Below, piece by piece: positions 45,845 to 57,972 of a stretch of DNA of 64,000 nt. The notes below the pieces were generated by a model, which saw nothing but the letters and a program-made list of their open reading frames with translations, ran no database searches and was not told the origin of the DNA. This DNA is from Penicillus capitatus (lineage: Eukaryota; Chlorophyta), in contig OZ287708.1 of the NCBI GenBank assembly GCA_965649825.1, positions 434,001 to 498,000 on the forward strand, in the 5' to 3' direction. A program made the translations under genes and the position numbers. Position 1 is the stretch's first letter. The number at the start of each line of letters is the position of its first letter.

Positions 45845-46360
45845 ATGGCGCTTCCTTTCAAACACGTTGCTGCCGTAGTTGTACTTGTTATCCTATACAC
45901 ACCGCTGCTCGTCGCGCATTCCGACTCTACGGCGACATCCATGGTCAAAGAGGCGCTGAACAGAACCCCTGGCAGGGGCGAGGACTTCCGAGCACACAAA
46001 CCGGAACCGGTAGACTGCGAGGCCTGTAGAGTACGGCGTACTTGAGAACTGTGCCCGGCATGATGCTTCGATGCTTGGGTCAGGCTGCCACAAGGGCATC
46101 GTTTGGCAACACGCAGCACTTCGTCGGGGAGAACGTCGACGACGCCGTGGACTACTTTTGCGCTGAACTGAAGTATAGAGGCCTCATTGCGGAGAAAGAT
46201 GTTGTCAAGTGTTCGAGCAAAATCATAAAACACGCAGGCAAAAGCGTAAGACATCGTGCTGTACATGTCCCTGTGGTTATTCGGTGATCAGGGCCGCTAC
46301 AAGTATGGCGTGTCTTACATAAAGGCAAACGATGTGTGCGCATTCTATGGCGCCTGCTGA
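45845..46360 (+). CDS. Secreted saposin-B-like protein
   Basis: The ATG at 45845 opens a clear signal peptide (VAAVVVLVILYTPLLVAHS). Two introns (about 46028-46081 and 46231-46277) join DCEACR to AATRASFGNTQHFVGENVDDAVDYFCAEL...KCSSKIIKHAGKS and to GRYKYGVSYIKANDVCAFYGAC with a stop at 46360. The mature part has six cysteines spaced C-x2-C-x26-C-x16-C-x26-C-x5-C, close to the SapB pattern, as in saposins and canopy/MIR-interacting ER proteins. About 135-140 residues. It could be a lysosomal/vacuolar lipid-binding protein or an ER chaperone; the terminal GAC is not an ER retention signal. The function is inferred from the Cys pattern only. Confidence 0.65.
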
Positions 46361-46961
46361 GGAAAATCGTTGTCAAGATCCTTGTTGGCCAGTCAACAGA
46401 GCATTTTTATTTTTTCGTAGCGGAACAGCGAACACGATGGGTTATGCATTTTGGAAATGAATGGCAAAGATCGTCGTTATCTGTACAACGATGTAAGCCA
46501 GAGTCAGCGTTGAGGTGCACCGATGTCCAGATGTCCATAAACTTACGAACGAGCGATTCCGATCTGACTAGCACGCCGTTGCGCCGAACAAAATCACGAT
46601 GGGCGGCAGATCGGAGAAAGAGATATTCTCCATGTGTCGTACGTCTGGCCTCTGTCATCGTAGAAAGACTGTTGAAGTGTTTGCTCAGAATAGATAGAAT
46701 CGTGAATATTCGTCGGATATTCTTAACGATCTGCGATGACGGCCATCTCGCACCGTCATCTTCGAATTCTTAAATCCACTTGAACGATACCGTGCATTTA
46801 GTGTTCGCTTGGCATTATGGTCTTTGCCGAAGGATGTGGAACTTCATGCCGATCACAATTTGTTGAGGCGTTTTCTGAACAGAGGTGTCTCTGGGAGTAT
46901 CAAGTGAATGGAAGATCATCTACCTTCTCATTTTTGTCTGTACTAATACTGGCGGGCACCT
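46361..46961. other. Intergenic, no recognised gene
   Basis: Overlapping frames on both strands (46336-46773 plus, 46407-46658 minus, 46817-47005 plus) without domain likeness. The 5' exon of the SNARE gene could extend into the right part. Confidence 0.3.
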
Positions 46962-47538
46962 GTGAACGATCTTTTGCCAGATTCCCTGCGTATATGCGTC
47001 AGTAATGACCGCATCACTCCATTATCGCGATTCTCTTCCCATGAACCTCAGCTCCGGCAGCGTCAGGTCTGGCCGTGCGTGCTTGACTTCTCACGTGACG
47101 TCTTCTCTGCAACTAGTCGACGTCCAAATGTGGACAGTGCGGACACGGAAGGACTCGAACGGGAGAACGATGTGGAGCTTGACGAATTAGCCTCCAAGGC
47201 AACGTACCTGCGCCAGGTCATTCCACGACGCGACACGCTTCGCCTTCACTATTCCCTTCACCATTCGCCCACAGATAACGACCGGCATTCGAGATGACGT
47301 CGAAGCACAGAATCGTCTCCTGAATTCAGTGGTGAGTTCCCATCCCATTCCGCCATCGCCTGTTGCTGTTCTCGCCTTCCAGGACGATCACGCGACATCT
47401 GTTCGGACTGGTCTCGCCGGCACGGTTGCCAGATTCAAGAACGTCATGGAAACGTCAGATGGCAGGAAGCGCATGATTATGATTGCCATTGCCACGGTGG
47501 TCATTCTGCTGTTGTTGTGGGTCATGACACGACAATGA
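46962..47538 (+). CDS. Bet1-type Qc-SNARE
   Basis: SNARE for ER-Golgi vesicle fusion. The helix is assembled over three exons: LERENDVELDELASKATYLRQ (to 47216), ITTGIRDDVEAQNRLLNSV (47275-47331), and DDHATSVRTGLAGTVARFKNVM (from 47383). The tail anchor is MIMIAIATVVILLLLWVM, with two or three residues behind it. The heptads and the tail anchor fit Bet1/Sft1. The introns are 58 and 51 nt. The N-terminal end is uncertain: 46962 is only the start of an open frame, and the true ATG may lie in another upstream exon. Confidence 0.8.
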
Positions 47539-47693
47539 GACGGCTGTTGACATCTTGCCGCGCACGGTTCCCGCGGCAGCAAAGCGGCGCCGCTGTTCGA
47601 AATCCGCGATCTTGATTGGACGGTCGCATCTCGCTGTTAAACACATCGCATCATCTCTTTCGCTGCATCTCGTGTTTTACTGTTTTCAACAAC

Positions 47694-50484
47694 ATGGCTT
47701 ACGATTGGGAGACCTTCGGTGTAACGCTTGCCATCAACGCTGTCCTCTTTGTCTTATTCCTCGTGGCCTATCTCTGGCTGCGCCGCACAGAACGTTTCCA
47801 GCGTTTCTACGCACCTCGTTACTATCTCAAGACTCCTGGATACCGTCGACCAAAACCACTCCCGACAACATGTTCGCCTTTCGCATGGGCGCGTTGCCTG
47901 CTGGGATATTCAGAGGACGAAATCCTCGCCGTGGCGGGATATGATGGCCTCGTGTATCTTAACATCTTCAATTTCGGCCTGGAACTCTTCGGAGTGTTCT
48001 CTGTCGTCATCCTCGCTGCCGTTCTGCCTGTCAACTGGACGGGAGATCTCGTTGATCTCAATCAGCACAAAAGGGAGGTGAGTACGGACAAAGACGAAGA
48101 AGTGGAGTCGACGGAGTATGATAAAGTGACCATGGCGAACATCGAAGAGAAATCGGACGTTCTGTGGGTTCACCTCTCGGCTGTCTACTTCATCACATTC
48201 TTTACTCTTTGGCGTCTATGGAAATACCACAAGCGAGCCGTCGATCTCAGAATTGAGTGTCTGGCCACGGCGAAACGCGGCGGACAATCGCACACGATTT
48301 TTGTTACCGATATTCCTGGAATAAGATTCGGCCATCCGCTCGATCGGTTGATGCAGTCCTGCCTTTTTAAGTTTTTGCCCAATTCTATCCGGCAACGCAT
48401 TCAGTCCAGCGTCGAGGCCATGACGAATATGGCAACCACAGGCATTGGAGCCATTGGGACGCTCACATCTAACGCTGTAAGCCGCGGCAGAACGATGATG
48501 GACGATACGACGTCCCGTGTTGCCTTGCTGGATACATCTGAAGACACTTCCCTCGAGAGCTTCGTACGTCCAGTGGTACACGAGATTACAGACATGAATC
48601 CAACAGAGTGGATACGATCTCGTCTGGCACAGGGCATGAGTTACGAACAGACTGTTGAAGAAATGTACCGTGAAGTGTTTCCGACCGGCGAAGTGTCTTG
48701 CGCGAACATGATTGTCAACACCTCTTCTCTGGAACCTCTGGTTGACAAACTGAATAAGACCGTCCAGTCGCTGGAAGACTGTCTGGACCAGTACATCCTT
48801 TCTATGCGAACGAATAAACCGATCAAAAAATTCACGTCTCGCGTTATTCCTCTGACCGAAGGGAAGTGGGCAACGGAGAAGTATGGACAGCGACCGACGA
48901 AGGTGGATCTCTTGGACTATCTGGTGCTCAAGATCGAGAATCTTAAACGAACGATCCAGGAAGAAGAGGGAAAGGCAAAATCCGAAGTGACCGCCTCGGC
49001 CTTTGTGGTATTCAATACACGATGGTCACGCGTTGTGGGCGCCACGGCCTTCTTTCATCACAACGAGACGGTCTGGAATTCTCAGAAGGCTCCGAATCCT
49101 CAGGAGGTTGTCTGGGAGAATCTCAAATGGCGATCTTGGGAACGCAGTCTTCGTCGTGTCACCATCTGGTTTCTTTTCTTCCTCCTGTGTGCCTTCTTTG
49201 CCATACCCATTGCCGCCATCCAGGCCCTGATTGAAGTGGAAAGGCTTGAAAAATATGACGTCATTGGGGACATCGTCAGCTTTCCGTTGATCAAGTCTTT
49301 ACTGCAGGCCGTCATTCCCAACATTGTGATGGTCATTTTCTTGGCCTTCCTTCCGACGATCTTGGCCATCATGAATCGCTACCAGGGATTCATCAGTCGT
49401 AGCACGATCGATGTGGAAGTGACGCGAAAATACTTCATCTTCCTCATCATCACTGTCTTCTTGGCAAACTTCGTCGCCCGATCGTTGCTGGAACAGTTGG
49501 ATCTTATCCGTGAAGATATGGGAGCATTTGTCGATGCTCTGGGATCCGGAGCACCACAAGCATCCACGTTTTTCCTCTATTTCATTTTGACTCAGGCTCT
49601 TATCAGTGGCGCCGCTGAGGTTCTGAATCTTCCCGGACTTGTCATGATGTTGCTTTTCACGCTGATGGCCGGAACACGTCGAGCAAAGGACCGTCTCTGG
49701 CAGTCACGACCACTGCATTTTGGTGAAGTCATCTCGAGACATACATTGACGCTGTTCCTCGGCATCGTCTTCGCTGTCGTCAATCCTCTCATTCTGCCCG
49801 TCACCTTTGTCTACTTCGCCCTCATGATGCTCTACAACAGATACAAGGTGCTCTACGTTTTGGTCGAAGAGTATCAAAGTGGAGGCGAGATATGGACTCA
49901 GGTACCTGACACCCATTCACTCTTTCTCACACTTATGCAATGGTGTGCGACAGGTCTATGAACATGTCATCGTGGGTTTGATTTTTCATCATTTGATGAT
50001 GCTGGGTATCATGGGGTTGAAAGAGTTCCCCTATGCCGCTCTTCTACTGCCGTTACCCATCTTGACCATCTTTTTCAAGATCTTCATCGATCGCCTTTTC
50101 CAGAGACCCTTAACACTTCTGTCGCTCAGAGCCGCTCGAGATCTGGACAAATACGATCAGTCCATGGAAAAGAAGAATTCTGTCGAAGAGCGTGAAGTCG
50201 AAGACGCATCGATTCCAGATTCCTACGTGAACGAATGCTTTAAGATCAATTGGCAACAGATCGACGCCACCATTGCCAAAGTTCCTCAAATTCAAGCTGC
50301 CATCGATAAACCTTATGACGAAGCTGTCTCCTTGATCGACGGTCTCACCATCCCCAATGCTGCAGAGTTCTATTCGCTGGAGTCCTTTGCTTTGAGTAAG
50401 AGTGCATTGGAAGAAGAGCGCACTCCGATTGCCGGCGATGTGGCCGAAGGGAGTGGCGCGGATTTTTTGAATAAAAAACGATAG
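47694..50484 (+). CDS. OSCA/CSC1-like (DUF221) hyperosmolality-gated channel
   Basis: TMEM63/OSCA proteins are mechanically gated cation channels. Two exons, 47694-49901 and 49954-50484 (52-nt intron), give 912 residues. An N-terminal span (TLAINAVLFVLFLVAYLWL) is followed by FYAPRYY, GYDGLVYLNIFNFGLELFGVFSVV with ILAAVLPVNW, then WVHLSAVYFITFFTLWRL and HTIFVTDIPG. The cytosolic domain is large and includes an insert of roughly 100 residues (about 48400-48700). ASAFVVFNTRWSRVVGAT and DVIWENL-like VVWENLKWRSWER precede the pore region (PIAAIQALIEVERL, VMVIFLAFLPTIL, SRSTIDVEVTRKYFIFLII). PLILPVTFVYFALMMLYNRYKVLYV and VYEHVIVGLIFHHLMM come near the end. The C-terminal tail of about 120 residues is hydrophilic. 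The insert makes it longer than typical OSCAs of about 770 residues. Confidence 0.93.
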
Positions 50485-50526
50485 ATTGTTAGATGACGAT
50501 GATGCTGCGGCATTTTGTAGAGACTC

Positions 50527-52012
50527 ATGTCTGGTGTCGAGTCGAACGACTTGCTCGCGCACCTTGCGCAACACGCAGGTGTTACTCCGGTAACGCGTCG
50601 TATAGAGAGGCCGCCTGTTGCGAACTGGCGACTCGAGCACATACTCGAAAACCCCGAATCGGATTTTCAGAACGGCACGTTTTTCGTCGTGGGGGAGGAC
50701 GTCGCTCGTGCATTGTCAAGAAATGAAGATAGCTGCGATGTGCTGCGTTGGACAACATTGGCACTCGATGCTCACTCGATCGTTGAGAAGAGCGAATTCA
50801 GACGTGGGTCTAGACAAGGAGCTGCCCTCAGCCCGAAGGTCATATCCTCTTCTTATCATACCTTTTATATGTATGGGACGATTTCTTCAGATTGAGGTGT
50901 ATCGCGCGCGGCGTGTGGCGAAGCTCGATAGAAAGATGACCTTTGGAGTGGTCAAAGCGGGCCGGTTTCAAGAAAGGTTGGTCGTCCATCTGGACGCGTC
51001 CATCGCATTGGAGAAACCAGATCGTGTGATCTTTCGTCTCGTTGGACGACACGCTGGTTACGGCAAATATCAACGCATCGAAGAGTTTTTTGGATCCAAA
51101 GGGATTATCGCTGCACCGGAGAAAAATCCGATGCCTGAAGAGACGTCGGATCAAACAGAATGCCAACTGGAAGGCATGATCCAGTTATGGCCATCTGTGT
51201 ACTATATCTGCATGGTTTCTGCTCAAAGAGAGAGTGCCCCGAGTGCCGTGCCTCAACAACAGCCGCTCGCCAGATCGATGCAGCAGCCTTATCGAGGACG
51301 TAATGAGGATGTTTGGCCACAGACATCCAATCCGTTGAACGTGCAACCTCGTGTACCGGCCGTCACATCAAATCCATGTGCCCTTTCTTCTCATATCCGC
51401 GAACCTGGGACGCCTGGGACGCCGCCGAATGTGGGAAAAGGGGCATTGACATCTCAACGCAGCTCAGATATGGGGACATCGCCGGCGAACGAAGGATTGC
51501 ATGTGCCAGAAGATACAGAGGCAAACAAGAGTGCCACATCATATACCTCAGATGATTCTTGGACAGATATGATGGATCTTGTGACGCAACCGACACAAAC
51601 AACACGCGAAGAAGCAGTTCCTACAAAGCTTTGCCACAGAGACATATCTCGACTTTTGGAATCCGTCGATGTTCATGACATTGTCCGTGCCCTCTGCAAG
51701 AAATTTGGTTGGCAAGTGATCCAAGGCGCTTTTATGGCAACAGAGGGCAGAAGGGGGCAGTCTTCGGAACAGCCTTATGGAGAAACAATGTCCAGGGTCC
51801 GTTCTCTGGAGCAGACGTCCGTTCCGCAGGAGCCATCCCTGACTGCTTCTGAGGCAGCAGGTGTACCTCCGGATCTATCCGCTCTCTCCAAGGCAGAAGG
51901 GTCAGAAAATGTCCAACGCAAAGATGTAGGGTGGTTTGTTCGCTTCCTATCAACAGAAATCATGAAATGTACTTGTAGCCTATGTTTGGGAAACAAAGCG
52001 TCCTCCCAGTAA
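50527..52012 (+). CDS. Protein of unknown function
   Basis: Two exons. The first starts at the ATG at 50527 (MSGVESNDLLAHLAQHAG) and contains TRRIERPPVANWRLEHILENPESDF. A 50-nt intron (about 50838-50891) joins it to EVYRARRVAKLDRKMTFGVVKAGRFQERLVVHLDASIALEKPDRVIFRLVG. The middle is low-complexity (Pro/Ser/Gln/Thr). A short folded-looking segment (DISRLLESVDVHDIVRALCKKFGWQVIQGAF) lies near the end, and the C-terminus has Cys-rich CTCSLCLGN. I recognise no domain. It starts 42 bp after the stop of the channel gene on the same strand. Confidence 0.6.
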
Positions 52013-52928
52013 AGGTCATTCCACGTTCTCGTGGTCAGAAAGAAGAGATGGAGGTGCCCGGAGAGTTTTCTATCAAAGCCCTCTGTCAGATGGTGAAGTA
52101 AGGGCGACGACATCTTTCTGCCGTCTTCTAGTGCTGTGTCTACAGTAAGGAAATCGATAAAGGAAAGAAGCCCCGAATTATTGCTTTGGCGCACGAGAGG
52201 ACAGAAGGCATGGTCATTGAACGAGCCTTCGATGCATTTTCTGTACCAGCAAAGCACTTCAAGTAACCGTCGTTGTGACCGTTCTTTGTCATCGATCTGT
52301 TTTTTCTCAGGGGCAAGTTGAAAGAAACGAACTACGTTGTAGAGACGAGGAACTACATTGTACTTGTTCTGAATCCGCATGCGGTTCTCAACATCGGTCC
52401 CGAATTCCTATCAACCGTTACGGCAGTGGTCACAGCTGTCCTCCTCATAATCATCCGATCGTGACTGTAAAGTGTGATCTAGTGTGAACCGAAGGGCATC
52501 ACATCTTCTCGGGAACTGGTGAAATTGAGAGAACAATGTCAAGAACTAAGCAAAACCCAAAGCATCAAGGTCTGATCACTCCCTCATTATTATCCCTCCT
52601 GACAATCATGTCTGTATTGCAGTGGTACAAGATGCTTAAAGAAACATGAAACTTTGGGAATACCTGGAAGACATGGTGCTCTCTAGCCACTTCTCTGTAG
52701 CGCCTGCCGTATTTAAGCCATAGAATTGGATGAGCCATATAACTCTTTCTGCGCATCTCTCTCAACAAATGACGCCATCTCATTGAACGGGGCTTCCTTT
52801 GACGGCGACAGACATCTTTCCTCCTTTGCATAAAACGTGAGGCATTGAACGAACGAATATACTCCAAGAGCGAAGTCGCGTCTTTTCACGTATTGCAAAT
52901 CGTGTGTCTTCGCTGCCACTCGTTGTCG
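52013..52928. other. Unresolved interval, possible small minus-strand gene
   Basis: A 201-codon minus-strand frame (51775-52380) starts at ATG (MRIQNKYNVVPRLYN) and overlaps the 3' end of the gene on the other strand. A second segment (52565-52867) contains MRWRHLLREMRRKSYMAHPILWLKYGRRYREVA, a basic helical stretch faintly like a small mitochondrial LYR-type protein. I could not join them into one convincing gene. Confidence 0.25.
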
Positions 52929-55088
52929 ATGCTGCCACTCTATGGCTTATCGTTTCTGCTTTTTCTGGCCACCGCAGCTGGGTACTACGTACCTGGAATC
53001 TCTCCCAATGAATACGAGAAGGGGGCGCTTCTCGAAGGTTATTCTTCAAAGTCAAGCAACGCGCTCTGTCTTCACCTGTGTGTTATCCCTGTGCAGCCCG
53101 CGTGAATTCCTTGACGTCAACGGAGGCAGAATTGCCGTTTGAATATTACTCGCTTCCTTTCTGCAAACCAGAAAAAGGAGTCGCGTCGGTCGGTAAGACG
53201 AACCCGGGGACCATGTTGCTCGGCCTGCGTATCGAGAGCTCGCCTTATGTTTTCTCGATGATGGTAATGACCTACCACGAGCGATAGTCGAAGAGTGAGA
53301 TGGCGTTTAGGAAGAAGAGTATGCCAAAAAAGCGTGCTACAATGAATCTGCCATGAAATCGCTGACAGGTCGAGACGTCCATGTGCGTCTGTCTGTAGAC
53401 ATGCATGTGCAATGCTGACAGCACTTCTGCTGTTGTGTTTCCTGTAGCATCTGGTGGACAAGATTGCAAAGAAGTATCGTGTCAATATGATTCTGGACAA
53501 TTTGCCAGTGACAACGTACGATTTGACAGCGAAGCAGGGATTCATTCTGGGCGGATTCAAACTCGGATTCCGGTATCAGGGAAAGACGTATATCCACAAT
53601 CATCTGGTTTTTAACATTCTGGTCCATCCCGTAACAGAAGAGTATGACAAACAGAGAGCAGAGACGGAGCGTTTTGTGGCTAGTAATGTTCCGGGAAAAC
53701 GCAAACTGTTAGACGAGAGTCCATCGAGCGCAGAATCCGAGACGAAAGAGATAAAGTACATGGTCGTCGGATTCGAAGTCATGCCATGCAGCATCAATCA
53801 TCTGTATGAAGAGCAACCAGATATGTCTGCCTGTGATGAACAACATCCTGAAAAGTGGATGGAAGTCAAGAAAGATGCTCGCATTCCGTACACCTATGAT
53901 GTGAAGTTTGAGATAAGCGACATTCCTTGGTCGTCGAGATGGGATGCTTATCTGAAGATGCCAGGGGGACGCGTGCATTGGTTCAGTATCGTCAATTCGA
54001 TCCTCGTGGTTCTGGTGATGGCCATTGTCTGCGCCATGATTCTGATTCGCACCGTTCGACGTGATCTGTCTCAGTACGAGGAGCTGATTATGGAATCTGC
54101 TGCGCCGTCTGAGATCAGGGAAGAAGCTGGGTGGAAGCTGGTATCGGGCGACATCTTCCGAACACCTCGGAATCCGGTCGGTCTAGCTGTGCGTATTGGC
54201 TCAGGGGTACAGATCATTATGACAACGCTGGTCACCGTCTTCTTTGCCATGATCGGATTTCTCTCTCCCGCTTCTCGAGGCTCACTGGTCACCGCCCTCT
54301 TGGTGCTCTATCTGTTGCTGGCCTCCACGGCAGGATTTGCATCCGTATGGCTTTCTGGCATCATGATGCGTACATACGATGGATGGAAGGGACTCTGCTG
54401 GCGTGTCTCGACGTACTTTCCCGGAATTGTCTTCCTCGTCTTCACAACCGTCAATATCTTGATCAAACATACAGGATCGACAGGAGCCGTACCCCTCCGT
54501 ACTTTCTTCTCCATTTTGACATTGTGGTTTATGGTCTCGATTCCTTTGACGTTTGTTGGAGGATATATGGCCACGAAGTTGAAGATCATTGAGTATCCAG
54601 TGCGTACCAACCAGATCCCACGTCACATCCCCGATAGCCCTCTCACGACACATCCATACACACTCTTTGCCATTGCTGGACTGCTGCCCTTTGGAACATT
54701 GTTCATTGAGCTCTACTTTATAATGACCTCACTCTGGATGGGATTCTTCTATTACCTCTTCGGATACCTGTTCATTATCGGTCTCCTCACATTTATAGTG
54801 ACGGTCGAGGTCTCTGTGCTCTGCACTTATGTGCAGCTGTGTGCAGAAGATTATCGCTGGTGGTGGAGTTCCTTCTGGAGAGGCGGCAGTATTGCATGGT
54901 ATATCATGATGTATGCGATTGGGTTTTTGGTGACGACATTGCATAGTCTTAGCGGAGGACTCCCAGTGATTCTTTACCTGTCTTTTATGACTATCTTTGT
55001 GTGGGGTGTTTTTCTGGCCTCTGGCACCATTGGCTTCTTATCATCTCTGCTGTTCACTTACTGCATCTTCTCCGTTAAGCTGGACTAG
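52929..55088 (+). CDS. TM9SF/nonaspanin (EMP70) family protein
   Basis: Nine-span Golgi/endosome proteins involved in membrane-protein sorting. Four exons: 52929-53037, 53097-53263, 53311-53376, 53448-55088, giving 660 residues in frame. Signal peptide (LYGLSFLLFLATAAGYYVPG), then LPFEYYSLPFCKPEKG, GLRIESSPYVFSM, a small Cys exon (KACYNESAM), YRVNMILDNLPV, FKLGFRYQG, NHLVFNILVHP and a lumenal region up to the first span (FSIVNSILVVLVMAIVCAMIL). RRDLSQYE, GWKLVSGDIFR, IGSGVQIIMTT and eight more spans follow. The C-terminus (TYCIFSVKLD) matches the family's conserved -K-x-D end, a COPI retrieval signal. Confidence 0.95.
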
Positions 55089-55171
55089 AGCGAGAGGATG
55101 TCAAAATTGTCCAGGAGCTAGTCAGTATTCATTGTTTGATCTTCTTCTGGTATATGTTGACAATGCTGTCT

Positions 55172-56603
55172 TTAAAGGGTGCGTTTCCAAGGAACAGGCA
55201 GATAGAAATCGCGAATCGATTTCGTTCGTTCGATGCAAGCTTTCTGATGTGACAGGTGTGTGGAAGGCATGTGTTCTTCCGATCCGATGCGCTGCAGAGC
55301 AGCAATGATCGTGGCTGTGGAGAGATAGACGGCCTCGGCCATCTCGGGGGCAAAGACTTCGAGAATTTCGACGAATTGCTGAGCATGTAGGGTAGAGCGA
55401 ACAAGTGGATCTATCCAGTCTTCAGCAAGGAGCACCGACTCAGGTGCACAACAGAGAAGCACGACCAACCTCTCTAAGGCTTTCTCCTAATGAAGCATAT
55501 ACCATCCGTCACATCATCGCAGAAAAAACAGACGAATACTGAATGATCGACCGGCCTACTTGTAATTGGAACAGGTACTGTGTCTTCTGCCAAATATGCG
55601 TACTCTGTTGGACGTATTCTTCACAATTCTCGGAGTTTTGATCGTCTCTCTGATGCGAAACAGGGTGTTGAGTGGAGAGAGATGCCGTTTTTACCTTCTG
55701 GAGATCGTGGGCAGATTTGGCAATGATTTGGATTTGATGAAGAATGGCTTCGGACGTCTTGTGCAGGATATGTGCGAGACAGGAAGGTATGGCCAAGAGA
55801 CAACAGGTGAGAAATTCCAAAGCAGCGTCATTCTTCCATTTCTCTGAGTCCTGCAACGAACGCATCGCATTCGCATGCACAAATCCAAGTCGGATAGTAC
55901 ATACAGGAGACGTCACATCATGAACGATACCGTCAACCATTGCCGTTATCAAATCCTTTAACCGTCGTGTATGGTCTACAGAGCTCTTCGTCTTGTGCGA
56001 CGCTTCAGTGAGCACAGTGAAACATTCTGCTGCGTGTTGTGCATATGCCGTTCTGAGTTTTCCAGGCGAAAGTCGGACGAGAGAAGTTGTGACGAAATCG
56101 CAAACGAGATCGACCGTCGTCGTCTCCCATGCCTCTTCGCCAATCTTCCCTTGCTCGCGCATCATCTGCCGCATTGCGACACTTTCTGTCTTCTCAGCAT
56201 TGTCGATCGCATGTCTGACCTGTGCCGTGCGCAAAGCATGAACGTTGCGCAAGAAAACGGCGAGTGTCTGGCGGCGGGCTTGAAGTTCTTTTGCCGTCGA
56301 ATCAATCGCATCCGTCATCGTCGGCGTTTGTGGGAAGCACGCGTCGAGCTCTGCCAAGTTGCGTAAGAAGGCGTCGCATGTGGGGGTCCCTCTCAGTGAC
56401 GCCGTCAATGTATCCAGCTCTGCCTCCGCCGCCATGGCACGTGTTCTCCAGCGTTCAGTTTCCTCCGCCATCGCTCGACGTTCCTTAACGATGGCGAACG
56501 CCAAGGCATCCCTTAACAAAGGCTCCTCACGTCTGGGCGTCGTCATTGAGCGTCGATTTCCGCGACGTCGTCTCGTCGTTTCTCTACGTGATGTGACGTC
56601 CAT
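55172..56603 (-). CDS. MEI4/PRD2-like meiotic break protein (tentative)
   Basis: Two exons (56603-55560, 55486-55172; 73-nt intron), 452 residues. The N-terminus is Arg-rich, followed by LLRDALAFAIVKERRAMAEETERWRTRAMAAEAELDTL, which resembles the N-terminal ALALAI...KW...LE motif of MEI4 and plant PRD2/MPS1. The C-terminal part (LEFLTCCLLAIPSCLAHIL, YLFQLQ | EKALERLVVLL, FVEILEVFAPEMAEAVYLSTATIIAAL) is helical and resembles the MEI4 C-terminus, where a similar FP..TFYLWR helix ends the protein. MEI4 helps place meiotic double-strand breaks with REC114. The similarity is weak and read by eye; it may simply be an unrelated all-alpha protein. Confidence 0.45.
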
Positions 56604-56968
56604 ATCAGAGAAGTCAGAGGTCGCATTCGCGAGATCTCACTGTGATGTGACGTTGTAGAAGGGTGATCGCGGAGACATCTTGTCTGCACGAATAGAACCT
56701 GTGCCTTCATTGGGATAACAGCTGTTCTTTGTTTTAACCATGCGCGCATATAAGATTAGCCCCTAACTGTTATACGTGTAAAAGATACTGTTTCGAATTG
56801 GATGTCGAGATTCAGACTTCCTGTATGCGTGCAATTCATGTGCATTCAATGCCTGCTTCCTGACAGCTCCTACGAAAAGACGACTATACCCTGTCTAAGA
56901 CCCCAATCAAACAACGACGTACAAACTCAGCGCTACGAGGACGCATTACCTGATGAGAGATAGCCAGT
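56604..56968. other. Intergenic between two minus-strand genes
   Basis: 365 bp holding the 3' end of the U2AF35 transcript and the promoter of the MEI4-like gene. No repeat or motif stands out. Confidence 0.35.
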
Positions 56969-57964
56969 TCACGGATTCGCCGCTGGGCGATCTGACGTCT
57001 CGCTTCGAGGTTCGCGTCGGACATCTGTCGATGATGCATCCTGTCCGCTTGGTGCGATCTCTTTAGGGTCTTCCCTTTCCCGATTCCATTCCGCGATTTT
57101 GCTGCGACGTTCGCGGCTGTTCTCTCTAGAGACAGAAGGTCGTCGATGACGGCGTATCGAAATGCCGAAGGCGGATGACCTCGGTCGGCGTCGATCTCGC
57201 GATCGCGAGCGTCTTCTTCCGCGAGATCGACTGCGGCTTTTGCTGCGGCTCCTTGAACGTTCACGTCTGCGACGTCGCGGTGAGGAACGGCGACGGTATC
57301 TGCCAAAGAGGCGCTTGCGAAGATCTCGACTGATATTCTTCAAGTGCATGAAGTTGCAATATCCTCCACGAGAGCATGTATTCTCTTCAAACTGACGACA
57401 CGTTGCTTCTCTGAAATCCGTGACGGGAGAGAACTCGGCTAGAATAGGACGACCTGCGTAAAATCGCCCTTGTAATGCCTGCAATGCCTTGGCAGATGCC
57501 TCCTCGTCTGCAAATTTTGCATAGACATTCCCCACCATATGATCCGCTAAATTATCACACACGTTGAGATTCTCAAGCTCCCCATAGTAGGCCAGCTCCT
57601 CAAAAACGTCTTCATAGAAATCCTTCGCACCAAACGGAAGCGCTCCGTCGCGCACATAGGGTCATCAATACCATACTTCAAAGTGTTCCTGCGCAGCTTT
57701 GGGATCGACGGGCTGTGGTAAGCCGTCTGGCCCTGGAGGCGCACTGAGGGCTGGGTTTTGATACATATTCGTCAAGAGAAGTGTTTGACTGACAGTCGGC
57801 TTGTTATGGAGCCGTGAACATCGGTCGCCATGACGACACGCTCTGCAGACGCATCGCATAGAGAGCGTAAACACAGAGAACAAGGCGTACCCGATTTTAA
57901 AATAGAACGGACAGTTGACGCGGTCCTTCTCCGTTCCAAAAATCGATGCCAAGTGTTCCGCCAT
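56969..57964 (-). CDS. U2AF1: U2AF small subunit (U2AF35)
   Basis: Recognises the AG of the 3' splice site. Three exons: 57964-57891, 57842-57677, 57622-56969 (introns 48 and 54 nt), 297 residues. Starts [20 protein letters not shown], then zinc finger 1 completed across the first splice ([16 protein letters not shown]), a U2AF-homology RRM ([84 protein letters not shown], which includes zinc finger 2), and an Arg/Ser-rich tail of about 130 residues. Very high conservation fixes the start. That start codon lies only 8 bp from the start of the divergent coiled-coil gene. Confidence 0.97.
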
Positions 57965-57972
57965 TGCAACAA

